Translations under genes and position numbers: made by a program
The notes under the pieces: model-generated
Databases searched by the model: none
Seen by the model: only the letters and a program-made list of their open reading frames with translations
What the model was told of the DNA's origin: nothing
Origin: Brachycybe producta
Lineage: Eukaryota > Arthropoda > Diplopoda > Playtdesmida > Andrognathidae
Direction: 5' to 3'
Assembly: GCA_036925085.1 (NCBI GenBank)
Contig: JAUPFP010000001.1
Coordinates: forward strand, 10,295,754-10,359,753
DNA length: 64,000 bases
Part shown: positions 44,840 to 56,259 of the stretch, one piece after another
How positions within the stretch are numbered: position 1 is the stretch's first letter
Layout of the letters: each line of letters starts with the position of its first letter

Positions 44840-46330
44840 AAAAAGAAAAAGCTAGTGATTTCAAATTTAAAACATTAAAACAGTGGCTTTAATTAATCAC
44901 TGGACAGCTAGAATTGTCACTGAGCAAACAACTGGTGACTGGTTTCTAGATATTCGAAAATTTATTGAAAGCAACAAGGCTAATAATGGTGCATTTATGC
45001 CAATAAAAAGTTTTCCTATATTAGCTAAGACACTTCAAGATCTGCCTTTGATTTTAAGATTTGGGAATTAATTTTAAATAATGGATTTTTTAAACAAAAA
45101 GAATTTTGTAGCTTATGTAACACACATTATAGTTCAAAACAAGAATGGCTAGATCATATACATTCTATTCACCACTTGCCTGCTTTGTTAACAAATGGTT
45201 TTACTTTAAAAAAAAAATGGTTTTGATCATATAATTGACTTATTTGAACTATTAAATGAATGGAGTAATGGCATGCTATTGCATTTCCAGATCTGTGTTA
45301 CTTTTCAAAAATCTAAAGTTGTCTATATTGACAGTCAACCAACTGCAGCATGTGAGCCAAATTCTGCATATTTTTGTAACAAAATGAAATTAATGATGAC
45401 CAAAGAGCAAATAACTCAGGCTATAGAAGACTGCATATCACAAATTATAAGAGGAATAGAGTCCTTTATAAACAAAGGGTCCGTTTTATGGTGTATATTA
45501 GCACAAATATATCCAATACATGGACATAATAATCCAAACAGAGTGAATTATTACACTAAATATGAATCAAAATTAAATACATCAATGCTTCTGTATCCAG
45601 TATTAGCCAGATATCGAAATATAAAATTGTTAATAACTTAAAAATTAATGTTTTTGCATACAAAAAGTATATTTTCCCATTACAAATAAGCACTTTTAAT
45701 TTAATTCCCCGAAATTAATCTGCTAATACCATGAAAAAGCAGTATTTTCTTATATGGAATATGTCTAGACCGCTAGGACATCAACGGTTTGAATAAGTTT
45801 TTTTGTTATCAATGCTGTCAAAAATTTTCTGTAAAAAGTGCTTTAGATCGACATAGTCCTATGTGCTTAACCCATAAAGCAGCAAAGATTACACTTCCAA
45901 ACAATGACACTTGTCAATTAAAATTAAATGACTTTCATAAAATTCTTCGTTGTCCATATATCTTGCTTATTTTGATTTTGAGAGTATAACACAAAAAGTG
46001 ACTGGACCTTCTCCTAATCTTACTTCTTCATATAGTAAAGATACTCGAAAGCATAAAGCATGCTCACATTTCTATGTTATCACAAATTACCTGGGAATTA
46101 CTTAGGAATGAAATTACCTAAAATACATCGCATTTTGTCATTCACACAATAATCATGGTTAAAACCTTACATAGATTTTAATATTAGCATCCGCAAAAAA
46201 AGCAAATGATGATTTTGAAAAAAGGCTTTTTTAAATTAATGAATAATGCTGTTTTGGAAAAACTATGAACAATCAAAGGAAAAAAACTACAGCAGCAATC
46301 GTTACTGAAAAAAGTAGATCGAATCCTTTC
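44840..46330 (+). pseudogene. polB: Protein-primed DNA polymerase B, Polinton-type, broken
   Basis: A C2H2-like finger (FCSLCNTHYSSKQEW) is near 45105-45150. From 45300 to 46000 come strings I recall from N-terminal regions of Polinton/Maverick-type or related protein-primed B-family polymerases: a W-x-I-L-A-Q-I-Y-P segment (45489-45515) and a Cys/His finger at 45804-45870. After about 46100 the C-terminal palm motif follows (KIHRILSF, then ANDDFEK, LMNNAVFGKTM-like, in shifting frames). The exonuclease and polymerase A region between them is missing. Frameshifts occur near 45230, 45990 and 46230. It would replicate a linear protein-capped element, but here it is dead. Confidence 0.65.
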
Positions 46331-46374
46331 AAATCATTGATGACAATTTTAACAATTTTCAAAATGAAAAAGTG

Positions 46375-46740
46375 GTCCAAAACCATTTGCCCTACATTGG
46401 CATTTGTCTAAACCACTTGCAGTAAAGGGCCATTTGTCCTAAAATCATTTGGCCTATAAGGACATTTGCCCTAGAACCATTTACACTAAAAGGACATTTG
46501 CGTTAAACCACTTGCCCTAAAGAAAATTAAAGAATGTTTGTCATTTAATGACATTTGCCCTCAACCAATTGTCCCAAAAAAATGTTTGTTCTAAAACAAC
46601 CTAAATGGACATTTGCCCTAAAAGGACATTGGCCCTAAAACCACTTGCATTAAAGGAATGTTTGTTCTAAATCCACTTGCCTGAAAGAGACACATTCGTA
46701 CTAAACCATTTTGTTATTAATATTTAAGGTTTAAGAGCCC
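46375..46740. repeat. Degenerate tandem repeat CATTTGCCCTAAA
   Basis: About 15 degenerate copies of a 17-20 bp unit around GGACATTTGCCCTAAAACCA. Variants such as CCACTTGCCCTAAA and CATTTGTCCTAAA occur. No gene. Confidence 0.8.
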
Positions 46741-46951
46741 ATCTTAGGACAGTTTATGTTTAATTTAAAATAATCATTTGTACACTTCATAAATTTAAAT
46801 TAATAATAAACTGCCTTATGAGAGGCTCCACTGCTAGTTTTTATTTTTTTTTAAATGTAGGATTTTTGAATTATTACATAAAAGTAAAATGTTAGTAAGC
46901 TTTGAGCGTTACTCTACAAACAAATTTACAAATCTGGAAAACAATATATAT

Positions 46952-47432
46952 CAGAGGTCGCCAAACCGTCGATCGCGAGCTACTGGTAGCTCGCAGGAAA
47001 ATTTTAGGTAGATCGCGGTCGCAGTCACGCTTGGGTTGGCTAACCTGAGATGCACTAGTGACTAGTCACTAGTGCATTTCAGGTTAGCGAGAGTGAGGTT
47101 ATGTCTGTCATGTTTTTCACACGTACATCAAAACTAACACTAGCATCAAAAAAATTGTTGATGACAAAAAAGAGTGCCATCCTTCTCATTAAACTTAATG
47201 TCAGATGCAAATAATTTTGTTCTTACAATTCTTGTTGATATATTCATTATATTGTAATACACAATTTTGTTAATTGGATTTAATATTTACTAGAAATGTA
47301 TGTTTGTAGGCAATAAATTTTCAATGTGTGATTTATAAAAAACATTTTTTTCCTGGTTTCTTTTGGTGTAGCTCACAGTAAGATTTAGGAACAGTACGGT
47401 TGCTTATTGGCTTCAAAGTTTGGCGACCACTG
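46952..47432. mobile_element. hAT MITE, 481 bp
   Basis: Ends CAGAGGTCGCCAAAC and CAGTGGTCGCCAAAC (read inward), flanked by ATATATAT on both sides (8 bp, but AT-rich). The interior near the left end, GATCGCGAGCTACTGG, is a string I recall from hAT elements of the ZBED5 type. A palindrome with about 24-bp arms lies at 47040-47090 around GACTAGTC. No transposase. Confidence 0.8.
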
Positions 47433-48239
47433 ATATATATTAATATCAGTTCCATCGAAATTACATATTAGAAAATATTAATTTTTTTGGTATAAAATAT
47501 ATCATACTGCACTCTATACATTATTATATACCCTGTATAAGATAAGATACCCTAATTATTTTACTAACTGCATGCATGCATGGGTAACACAACTGAAGGC
47601 TACCCCTGTCTAGGGAATTTCTGTAGTACTACTATATAGTCAGAATTGTCTTAAATATAGACTGATGAAATATTATGATTTTGTTTAAGACACTTTGCAT
47701 GTCTGAAACTAATTAAGATATTATGTTTTGACGTCATAAAATTACTTTTAAGACACAAATATGATGTCTTAAATAGAAAAATGGAATGTTTTAAGACAAG
47801 AATAAGAGGCCAAAAATGTCTTTTTTTAAAACCTTGTTTTTACAGTGTACCCTAATAGACGGTGCTTACATGCATTTTGTTTGGGGCCGCTTTTTCCCGT
47901 GCCACTGACCTAGTGGACGCTCAGCTCAACACAGTAATTTGGATAATGTTTGACCACTGAAGAGGAGTTTGACAACTTAACATCTTCATAAATCTCACAT
48001 TCCTTCTATATATCGAGATAATATTTTCCGATATATGGAGCGTCCTAAAGGGGGGGGGGGGGAGGTCGCCCCCATTGAAATACTGCAAAAGTTGAATGCT
48101 ATATACATTCAAATAATTTATTTTACTTGAAATAGAAAGTTTTGAAATTACTGAAAACTGCAACTTCGAAAGTGACTGCAATAGTAAAAATGATTTAAAC
48201 ACCTTGATTTTCTAAAATAAAAAATTCAATGTTTCAAAG
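47433..48239. other. No gene seen
   Basis: AT-rich DNA with TTAAGACA/TGTCTTAA motifs (47640-47830) and the terminus-like string TTTTTACAGTGTA at 47840, which resembles the end of a TA-inserting MITE. A G run is at 48051-48062. Confidence 0.45.
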
Positions 48240-48488
48240 GTTTCAATCCTGGGGGGGGCTAAATGAAAAATGGGGGCCACACAGGCTCACCCACAAATGT
48301 TACATTTAACCATTAGCCACCTACTTCATAACCCATGCCTTCCACTTCTGATTCAGAAGTGTTGTGTTATAAATTTGCCAAAATTTTTTGGTTTCCAATG
48401 TTTAGTTTTTTTTTAAAAAAAAGTTAAGAGACGGGGCCGTTTAAAACTAAGGGGCCCTGTTAGCCCGTGCCGTAAGGTGGCACTGACC
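48240..48488 (-). mobile_element. hAT MITE, inverted relative of 5234-5499
   Basis: On the minus strand it matches the 5234-5499 element: CAGTGCCACC end, GGGCCC, TTATAACCCA-like and CTGAATCAGAAGTGG blocks, and GTGGGTGAGCCTG. The far end is not intact. Confidence 0.7.
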
Positions 48489-48642
48489 CTGATGAAATTA
48501 GAAATGTACAAAATAAAGATATTGGGCTTTCAAGAAGCACTTTTGTTCTGATGACTGAAAATACTACCAATTTCTTTGTTGTAAATTACTTGTAGTCCAT
48601 TGAGTGTGAACAACACTAACATAACCTGAATTGCAATATGAT

Positions 48643-49050
48643 TAAGGTGGGCCTAGACCTGTGGTCCAGACTACTCGTGCTTATGTGCCCTTGTTGACTT
48701 GCCTAGCTGGGGCTCGTGCTCTTGTCAACTAAGGGGTTGAGAGTTCAGTTACTTTAGAGGCTCTGACTCATGTGGAATCTGTGGATGGCGAAGACGTTGA
48801 TGGTGGATTTACACGTAAATCTGTTTTTGTACACTCCATGTTGACATCACGAGCACAGCGGGTCAAATAAACTGTGCTCGTCCCCGTCCAACAACTTGTA
48901 AGTCAGGACGAGCACCTCTTTCACGTACAGACGCCGCACAAAGCCAGAGGAGCCCCTGGCTGGCGTTACTTGTGCTACTCGTATCGCTGCTGGCGAGTCC
49001 GTCCACGTCAATCGGACTTTCGAACGAGCCACCTCATCGAGCCACATCTA
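48643..49050. mobile_element. PIF/Harbinger-like MITE, diverged copy
   Basis: Shares GTGCCCTTGTTGACTTG, CTAGCTGGGGC, GCTCTTGTCAACT, GAGAGTTCAGTTACT and CGAGCACCTCT with 3602-4022, in the same order and orientation. The termini are decayed, so no target duplication is readable. The open frames on both strands here are inside the repeat. Confidence 0.75.
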
Positions 49051-50513
49051 AACACCTTTCAATAGCAAGAAAAATAACAAATCTGAACATAATACAAGTG
49101 TTTGTGGTCACCTTCAGATGATTCATTTAATTTAATATTATGTTGTGAATTTCAGCAAAAGTGTCAAGCTTTGTTTTTATATTTCAAAAACTTCAAGCCT
49201 TAAATGTGAGCTGGGAGGCCTTTTTTCCCCTCTCATGCTGAATTTTATGTTGTGATTTTTGTTTTGTTGAAAATGTAACATGTTGTCCATCCAAGTAGAC
49301 GGAAAAAAAACTAAGCAATGAGGAGGAGGAGGAGGAGGAGGAGGATGACTCACCTTGACTCTCGAGATTACATCTCTAGTAAATTTTATTTGTACGTTTG
49401 TAACTTTGTGAGCAGATGTTTGCATTAGTAAATGGCTTTTATGTGAAAACGTCACTCATACTATTTTTTTTATTATTATTATTATACGCATATAATATGA
49501 TGTATTCATGCATTTCTATTGTCTTCATGTTGATTGTGTAAGGCTTTTTTTTGTGTTGTATTGTAGTAGAACCATTGAGCACGTATTCTGCACACATCTG
49601 AGACATTGATGAGGTCACACACACATAAAAGCGTGACTCCCATTAACCCGTGTCTTTAGCAATCGATCTCTCTCTATCTCTTTCTCTCTCGCTCTCTATC
49701 TATCTATCTATCTCTCCTCTCTCTCTCTTTCTATTATTTTGTTATTATTAAAAGACGCCCTTTTTTTCTTATATTATTTTTTTTTTCATCATCATCATCA
49801 TCATCTTCTGTGATCAATTTGCTTTAAACTTTACACCTGCCATAATTGATCATCATTTAAAAAGGTATTTGCTTTTCATTTTTTTTGTATTCTTCTTCTG
49901 AGTGTGAATTTATTTTTTTGCATAGACATTGGGGGGGGGGGGGGGGGGGGTTGCTGCTGTGATCGGATTTTGACAATAAGATTTAAAAGGTTACATAACG
50001 CGTGCTTTAAAGCGTTGGTGTCAAGCCCTAGACGCGCCCTCTCCACACTTAAGGGGAACATAAGGTGCTGAAGAAACCCTTCAAAGTTAAATAGTAAAAA
50101 GAAAAACAGCAATTGGCAATTTAAGGGCCATGGCTCACAGACCACTTTTTGACTGCAAAATACAGTAGTAGCTGGTAGTTGAGCTATGTGTTTTCTATAG
50201 AAAGCCTCAAAGTCGCTGGTTTGGGTGAGAACACGACTTCATTTTGCAGTCGTCGAAATGTGACACAACAAAGTGGTCTGTGTGCCAATGACCTAAAAAT
50301 GCAATATGAATTATATCTGGAAATTCTTTTTAAAAAAAATTTAAGCATTCTAGGTAATAATTTTGAAATAAAGTCAGAAATTGTTGAAATTTAGTCAGGG
50401 AAAGTTCTCATTTTTTGGCAAGTCTGAGAATATCTCATTGAAAAGATCGTAATATAAAATTTGCATACACATCTTGGTAAAAGGAAAAAAAAATAAAAGC
50501 CTGAAAGTGTTTT
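49051..50513. other. No gene seen, microsatellite-rich
   Basis: (GGA)n at 49319-49345, (TTA)n at about 49470-49485, (TCTATC)n at 49665-49735, (CAT)n at about 49788-49805, and a G run at 49930-49951. Proline-rich frames over these are artefacts. Confidence 0.6.
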
Positions 50514-50780
50514 AGAAACTAGAAGAGTAAATCCAATCATTAAATGGAATATTTTTAAGTTGGTATCATTTAAAATAAAATTTTAACTTTTAAAGGGTAA
50601 TTTTAAATTCTCTATTTTCGGTTTTCACTTGAAACTCAACAAAAAAACCCCAAAACTAACCTAAAATAGTAAAATTTAATTATCATTTAAAAATGTCCAT
50701 CAAAAAAAATCAAATCTTAAAAAAAATCAACCTAAAATATAATATCATCAGTGCATCACACAGTCACTCTTCTAGTTTGT
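50514..50780. mobile_element. MITE of AGAAACTAGAA family, copy 3
   Basis: Begins AGAAACTAGAAGAGTA and ends with ACTCTTCTAGTTTGT, the same inverted termini as 5891-6088 and 9751-9920. The interior is AT-rich. Confidence 0.6.
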
Positions 50781-51909
50781 AAAATCACCATCAAAGTTTT
50801 TCGTACAAATTTACTAGATTGTCTAGTAACTATGCAGAATAACTGACTTTATCCTTTCAAAAAATAATGAACTATTGTAATTAAACTACTTTTTTATCAG
50901 CAATTAGTAATTTACCACATTACGTTTTTGAAAACTTGTAATTTGTAATTATTGTAATTGGTTATTTTTTATTAGAAATTGTGTTACGTTTTCCAATTAC
51001 TTTCTAATTACTGTTTTTTTTTTAAATGCCTTATGAGGCAATGATTATTTCATCACTAGGAGATATGTTTTTAGACTCCTCTGAAGGTAAGGTATTAGAA
51101 AAGCCTGTTATTTTTATGACTCGCTAAGCTCGCCAGAATTTATAAGAAATAAAATTTTTGAAAAAATAAATTTCGCTTCCTGCGTTGTCACTTCGCATTT
51201 CCTGAATTCCTTATTGAAATATAAGTGTTCCCTATACATATTCAACTCAATACAACCTTCCATGTGGGGAATAATTCAAATCCTTAGTACTTTGAAATGA
51301 AAGTAATGTGAGCTGGTGACAACAAAACACCAGAATTCGAGTAGAGGAGTAGACTTTGAGGTATTTTGTTGCCAATGTCTGTTGTTTGGTGGCGCATCTA
51401 TCTGATAAAGTCCATTTATATGAAGTCAACTGGTTTTTAATTTTTTTAAATTATATTAATCACTTATTTTAAATTTAAAAAATCGTTTTGGTAATTGTTG
51501 AATAATTCTTGACAATACTTTGACAAGAAATTTCTGGAGGTAATATGGTCTCTTTTAACTTTTTATTATAGCCTCGGGTGCCTTTGCCACCACAACAATT
51601 TTTTGTGGATGTGGCAGAAAAAGGTCCAAACGATATAGGAAAATGCAAACTTTCTAAAACTACAAAGAAGAACGAATGATCCACTACCATCCATTGCAAC
51701 CGTGGAAAGCAGCTTTCTTTCAGTGGCCTGCAATGTTATTGCAGACAAATGTGGACCAACTGATAAACCCTTTTGAGGCACAGACTTCACAGCTGGGCCC
51801 GTCAATTAGGCGAACGTAGGCAATCGTCTTGGGTGCAAAAGACCCAGGGGCGCACTTTAACAAAATTTAATTTTTTTAGTATTTAGTTTAAATAGAAACA
51901 TAAATAAAA
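50781..51909. other. No gene seen; weak hAT-like tail
   Basis: AT-rich. At 51680-51775 a frame reads VESSFLSVACNVIADKCG, weakly like the end of a hAT transposase (SxRxFSxAGNVxTxxR). GGGCCCGTCAATTAGGCGAAC at about 51796 looks like a terminus of another repeat. Neither is secure. Confidence 0.3.
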
Positions 51910-52709
51910 TGTGACGCGACTGGCCATCTTGATCCACCCGCGATGGGTGGATCGGGCTGTGGACCAGCCTCTGCTCTAGATTTTACCGGTCGGGACATTC
52001 TCTCATGAACCCGGGCCTCCTTGCTAGCCGTGGGGTTCCTCGAGTCCGGCCCGGTAACGGCCCACAAAAAGACCGTTTACTTGGGAATCTTCCTGTACAG
52101 TACTTGACGATGCCGATGGCACTGTCTGTTCGAGTCACTTGGAGGTTCCAAGCGGAGGTACTCAGTAATTTCCTGAGTCCCTCCGTCGGAAATCCTGTCA
52201 GTTGGGTTCTGTCACTCGAAAAATGTCTCAACACTCAAAAACACACTTTGTTGTCGACAAAAATATATAATCTCTTTACTTGACACTTTACATTGTGATT
52301 TTGCACTTTACATATTCGATAAAAATGGATCTCGTCGTCAGTCAGGACTTTTGACTTGACTCCACAATTTTCTATGTCGAACTGTTCTCCTCGATTCTCT
52401 ACATGGAACTGTCCTCACACATAATTCCCATGGCATACTTTTTCGGTCTCCTGGGAGGGGCAACTGTCACCACAGGGCTCAATGATTGACCAACTGGGCC
52501 AATCATTTGCCCTGGGCTTAGGGTATTACCTAAAAAGGAAAGGTATTTTTGGGACTCTATTCCCAATTTTCACGGTCCGACTGGGTTCCACGAATTCACA
52601 CAGAATTCGGGCCACCCAAGTCTGCACATATGTGCACCAAGGGGTGCCATACTGTCAAAAAGGAATTTTGACAAGAGTGTTCCACCTTCTGTTACTACAG
52701 GGTGTCACA
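51910..52709 (-). mobile_element. Solo LTR, 800 bp, hairpin-rich
   Basis: Starts TGTGACGCG and ends GGTGTCACA. The flanks are TAAAA/TAAAT, a near-match target duplication. On the minus strand it begins TGTGACACCCTG, like the LTR at 34538. Stem-loops include a 9-bp stem at 51931-51953, 6-bp stems at 52138-52152 and 52160-52178, 7-bp at 52592-52608 (GAATTC arms), a perfect TGCACATATGTGCA at 52623-52636 and 7-bp at 52654-52672. It is clearly GC-richer than the flanks. No internal retrotransposon genes. Confidence 0.75.
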
Positions 52710-52859
52710 TAAATGTACAGTACTTTTAATTCTTACTAAAATTACTTATGCCAATTAAAAGTATAATTTGTATAAATAATTTACCTCAAGTACTATTTAA
52801 TTTTTTTGTCCGGCATTTTTTTTTGCACCCGTTTAATTTTATTTTGCCAATGCTTAGAA

Positions 52860-53528
52860 TGAATGATTAGACAGATTAATGGGTAGCAATGGTGATAGGC
52901 TTCGTTCATTGTATGGGATTTCAAGAAAATCTAAACAATGGTGGCAGAGGTTGTTTTGTGCAATTTTGGAAATTGCCTTGATAAATTCTTACGTATGCTT
53001 CTGTAGTTTGAACAGTAAAGAAACAGTTCTGATTTGCCGACGTGGAGTTGTTCGCGGTTTATTTAGTAAAGGTAAAGCAAACAAAATAAGGCAGCAATCT
53101 TCAGCAATTTCCCCAAAACCTACCGTACAAAAAAGGCGAAAAGGAATCTCTGTTCCAAATGCCATTTTTTTTCCAGCAAGAGGGGGAGGGGTGAATATTG
53201 TTCATTGAATGGCATCCAATCAAGACCATATTCTAAATGTTCAACATGTTGTGTATCTATTTTGTCGAGTTTCATAAATAAAGTTTTCTTTCTGTTCTGA
53301 GTTTTTTTTAATTTTGTTTTGTAAGGAGTGTAATAACCAGTTGTAATATTGTTTTAGCGCACTGACGACCTGGCGGTACTCACAAGTACCAATTTGCATA
53401 CGTAATTAATAAAATGAGCATTTTAATTTTTTTTTCTTGATTACACATTTTGACACTAATAATAGCCCAAGTTTCAAATAAAGCATTGAAAAAAATTGAT
53501 TTTGTATTTATTTATAGGCTTCAAAGGG
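52860..53528 (+). mobile_element. piggyBac 3' fragment with intact right end
   Basis: The frame 52879-53205 encodes a piggyBac-type C-terminal segment (LRSLYGISRKSKQWWQRLF, then LEIALINSYV). A Cys-rich trace (SKCSTCC near 53240) follows, as in the C-terminal Cys domain. At 53513-53528 the minus strand reads CCCTTTGAAGCCTATA, followed by TTAA (53529-53532). This matches the piggyBac terminus and TTAA target. The catalytic DDD core and the 5' end are missing. Confidence 0.8.
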
Positions 53529-53549
53529 TTAAATATTATATTTAAAAAA

Positions 53550-53895
53550 AATTAGGAATGGGGCATTCGAATCTTCGAATCCCGCGAATCTTGAAAAAGA
53601 TTCGAGATTCGAAAACTAGAATAAAAAAATCCCACGAATCTTGAAAAAGATTCGAGATTCGTTAACTCGAAATCTTCGCGCTTTTTTCGTATCTTTCGAA
53701 TCCTTAAAAACTTTGGTAAAATTAATTTTAACTCCATTGACGTCCAACAGAAGCGCGTTCATTTATTCATATTTTCTTAATGAATAATAAAGGATTCTTA
53801 TATGAAGGATTGAAGAGATACGAGATTCGAGAACCGTTTATGATTCGGATTCGGTTTCGAAAAAAGTTAGGATTCGTCCCACCTCTAAAAAAATT
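53550..53895. mobile_element. GAATC-type MITE
   Basis: Ends with GGATTCGTCCCACCTCTA, complementary to the start of the copy at 28881, and is full of CGAATCTTGAAAAAGATTCG, a repeated small stem-loop (at 53586 and 53635). No gene. It starts about 20 bp after the piggyBac end. Confidence 0.6.
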
Positions 53896-55978
53896 GTTTG
53901 TCAATTCCATTTCAGGGCCCCTTTTGTCCTGGGCCCTGTGCCTGAGCAGCCGTTGCACATGCCTAGTTAGAGCACTGGAAGGATGGTACAGAATAGAACT
54001 GGGGCACTTTAAAGTGCAGGGCGAAGCTTCACCTAAAGACTCAGGGTCGCAAATTTTAAGCCTCGCCTAGGGTACATGAAACCCTTGAGCCAACCCTGGG
54101 CACCGCTGCAAATCAAATCTAACAAACATTTTTTTTTTGAAAAGTAATTAAATTACTTTGAGAAAAAAATGAGTAATTGTAATTAATTTCTTTTTTTTTG
54201 AAAACTGGTAATTGTAGTTATATTTTTTTAATTGATGATAGAATACATTTCTAAAAAAAAACTGAGTTCGTGGTCGATTGTGGTGGTGTACTGAAGGTAG
54301 GTTGCTTGATGGGTGTCACATTTTTTTTTTGTTGGACTTGATGAATTTACGTAATTTCTATTTTCCATTCATTCATCCATTTCCTCGGCCATTATCATAT
54401 TTTTTTTCTCTCTTTCTCTTGTTCAATCCCATATAATCATAAAGGGATGTGACACAAAACTCACGTAAGGCCCACGACCACCACCACCACCACCATCATC
54501 ACCATCACCGACGTCGCTTAGAGACATTGTAGGCACATTAGCCACAATGATGATGATTATTATTATTATCATCCATCAGCAACATCATGCGCTCACTATG
54601 TTGTTCTCTGTATATATATATATATACAGTATATATGTATTATAAATTATAAATTTTTCAAAGTTATAACCGCATATAAGCAACTATTAGAAATTTTATT
54701 ATTTTGCTGTTTCACCTGCACAAAGAAATTCATCTCATTTTTTGTTGTTGTTGTTCATAATGAAACACACAAAAAAAATCATAAATTGTGTGTATGGTCT
54801 GTATTTTACTAGGCCTAAATACTTTCTAATACTAGACTTTCTCTCTACCTTTCTAATTTTTCTACTGAGGTTTTTTTTTGTATTTTGAAAGGGGGATTTT
54901 GGAGGGAGGAGAAAGGGGAGAAGGGCGAAGGGTGCCCCCGCTGCTGTTGCTGCTGCTGCTTGCTCACTTCCAACAAAAAAATAAAGCCATTTCATTGTCC
55001 AGGTGTACATTTAATTTTGTACGTAGGAAGAAGATTGCTTCAATTTTTTTCTTTTTTTGGGGGGGGGGAGGGGGGGTTTGTTAGTCTTTTCTTTCTATGG
55101 GTACATCACCCGTAAAAATGATGAAGCCCGTGATTTGTTTGTGGGTGGTGTAAAGTCAGGAGGAGGGTTACTCAGTGTTTCTTTTGGAGTTTTATGTATT
55201 TAATTTATTCAGGACACTTTGTACTTATTTAGGTGAAACATATTTTAGGCGAATTTCTTTTTAGGTGAAATGGTTTCGAGAAAAAAAAAAATGTTAAAAT
55301 GAAAATACTTTAGGTGAAATGGGTTTTGGAAGAAAAACTTTTAAGCCTCGTACAGATCGTGCAATAATCGCCCGACACATGTATCGAACGACGGGACAAG
55401 TTCTTCGTCGGACACACCGACTTGTATCTGGATACATGTGGACAGTGATGTTGCGCGTTCAAACCAAATTCAGAGAAACAAGCAACACTCTTTGATGCCA
55501 AGCCGCCAGATACTCGGGCGATGTTGCTTTGTATCCACAAAGACCTCTTCAAGTCCTAGTGAAACATCACTTTTTCCAACAACATAATGTTTCCAACAAC
55601 ATAATGTTTCCAACAACATAATATTCCCAACACTTATTGCAAAATCTGTACTATAGGCTTAAAAATATGAAAATAACTTTAGGCGAAATGTATTTTAGAT
55701 CAACTTTGTTTAGAACTTTAGGCGAAATGGTTTACAAGAAAATTCAGTCCTGAGGCAAAATGGTATATTAGTTTAATGTTGTCATAGAAACAATGTATAA
55801 GAACTTCCTTTAAGTTATTGTTCATTATGTGAAAAGGATTAGGTAAACTGACATTTAGGGCAAAAAAAAAAACTTAAAAGAGTATTTATTTGGTTTAAGC
55901 AGCGATCTCATTGGCAATATTTATAGCAAGATTCACTGCGATGTGTCACTTATTTAATTGTAATTGCCAATGTGATAA
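53896..55978. other. No gene seen; microsatellites and decayed repeats
   Basis: (CCA)n at 54480-54495, (TA)n at 54613-54628, and a G run at 55060-55078. TTTAGGCGAAATGG-like degenerate repeats run from 55200 to 55740. CG-rich 55341-55530 starts AAGCCTCGTACAGATCGTG, like a Harbinger-type MITE end, but a matching far end was not found. Confidence 0.45.
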
Positions 55979-56259
55979 TTAGGGTTCGGATTTTGATAAA
56001 ATATCTACCGGAATGTTTCTCAATATGTGGCCCAAGTGCAAATTGTGAAGTGACAATCTCGTTTAGATAATAAGAAAACAATAGTTTTTTCTAATTAAAA
56101 ACAATGGATAGAGGCTAGAACTCTAGTTGACAACTGATAGTAACCAGACATCTAGCCTCTCTACCCAGCTTTTTTGATTAGAAATAACAATTTCAGTTGC
56201 TCTAATGACAAATTGAGAAACATTCCGGTTTATATATGGCAACAAAATCCGAGCCCTAG
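55979..56259. mobile_element. MITE, about 281 bp, CTAGGGCTCGGATTTTG ends
   Basis: The termini TTAGGGTTCGGATTTTG and, from the other side, CTAGGGCTCGGATTTTG extend as inverted repeats through CCGGAATGTTTCTCAA. A second inner stem has GAGGCTAG/CTAGCCTC arms (56112, 56150). The superfamily is not clear. Confidence 0.65.

Noticed and set aside
49876..50145. Minus ORF with a proline run
   Set aside because: The proline run is the poly-G tract. The remainder has no motif.
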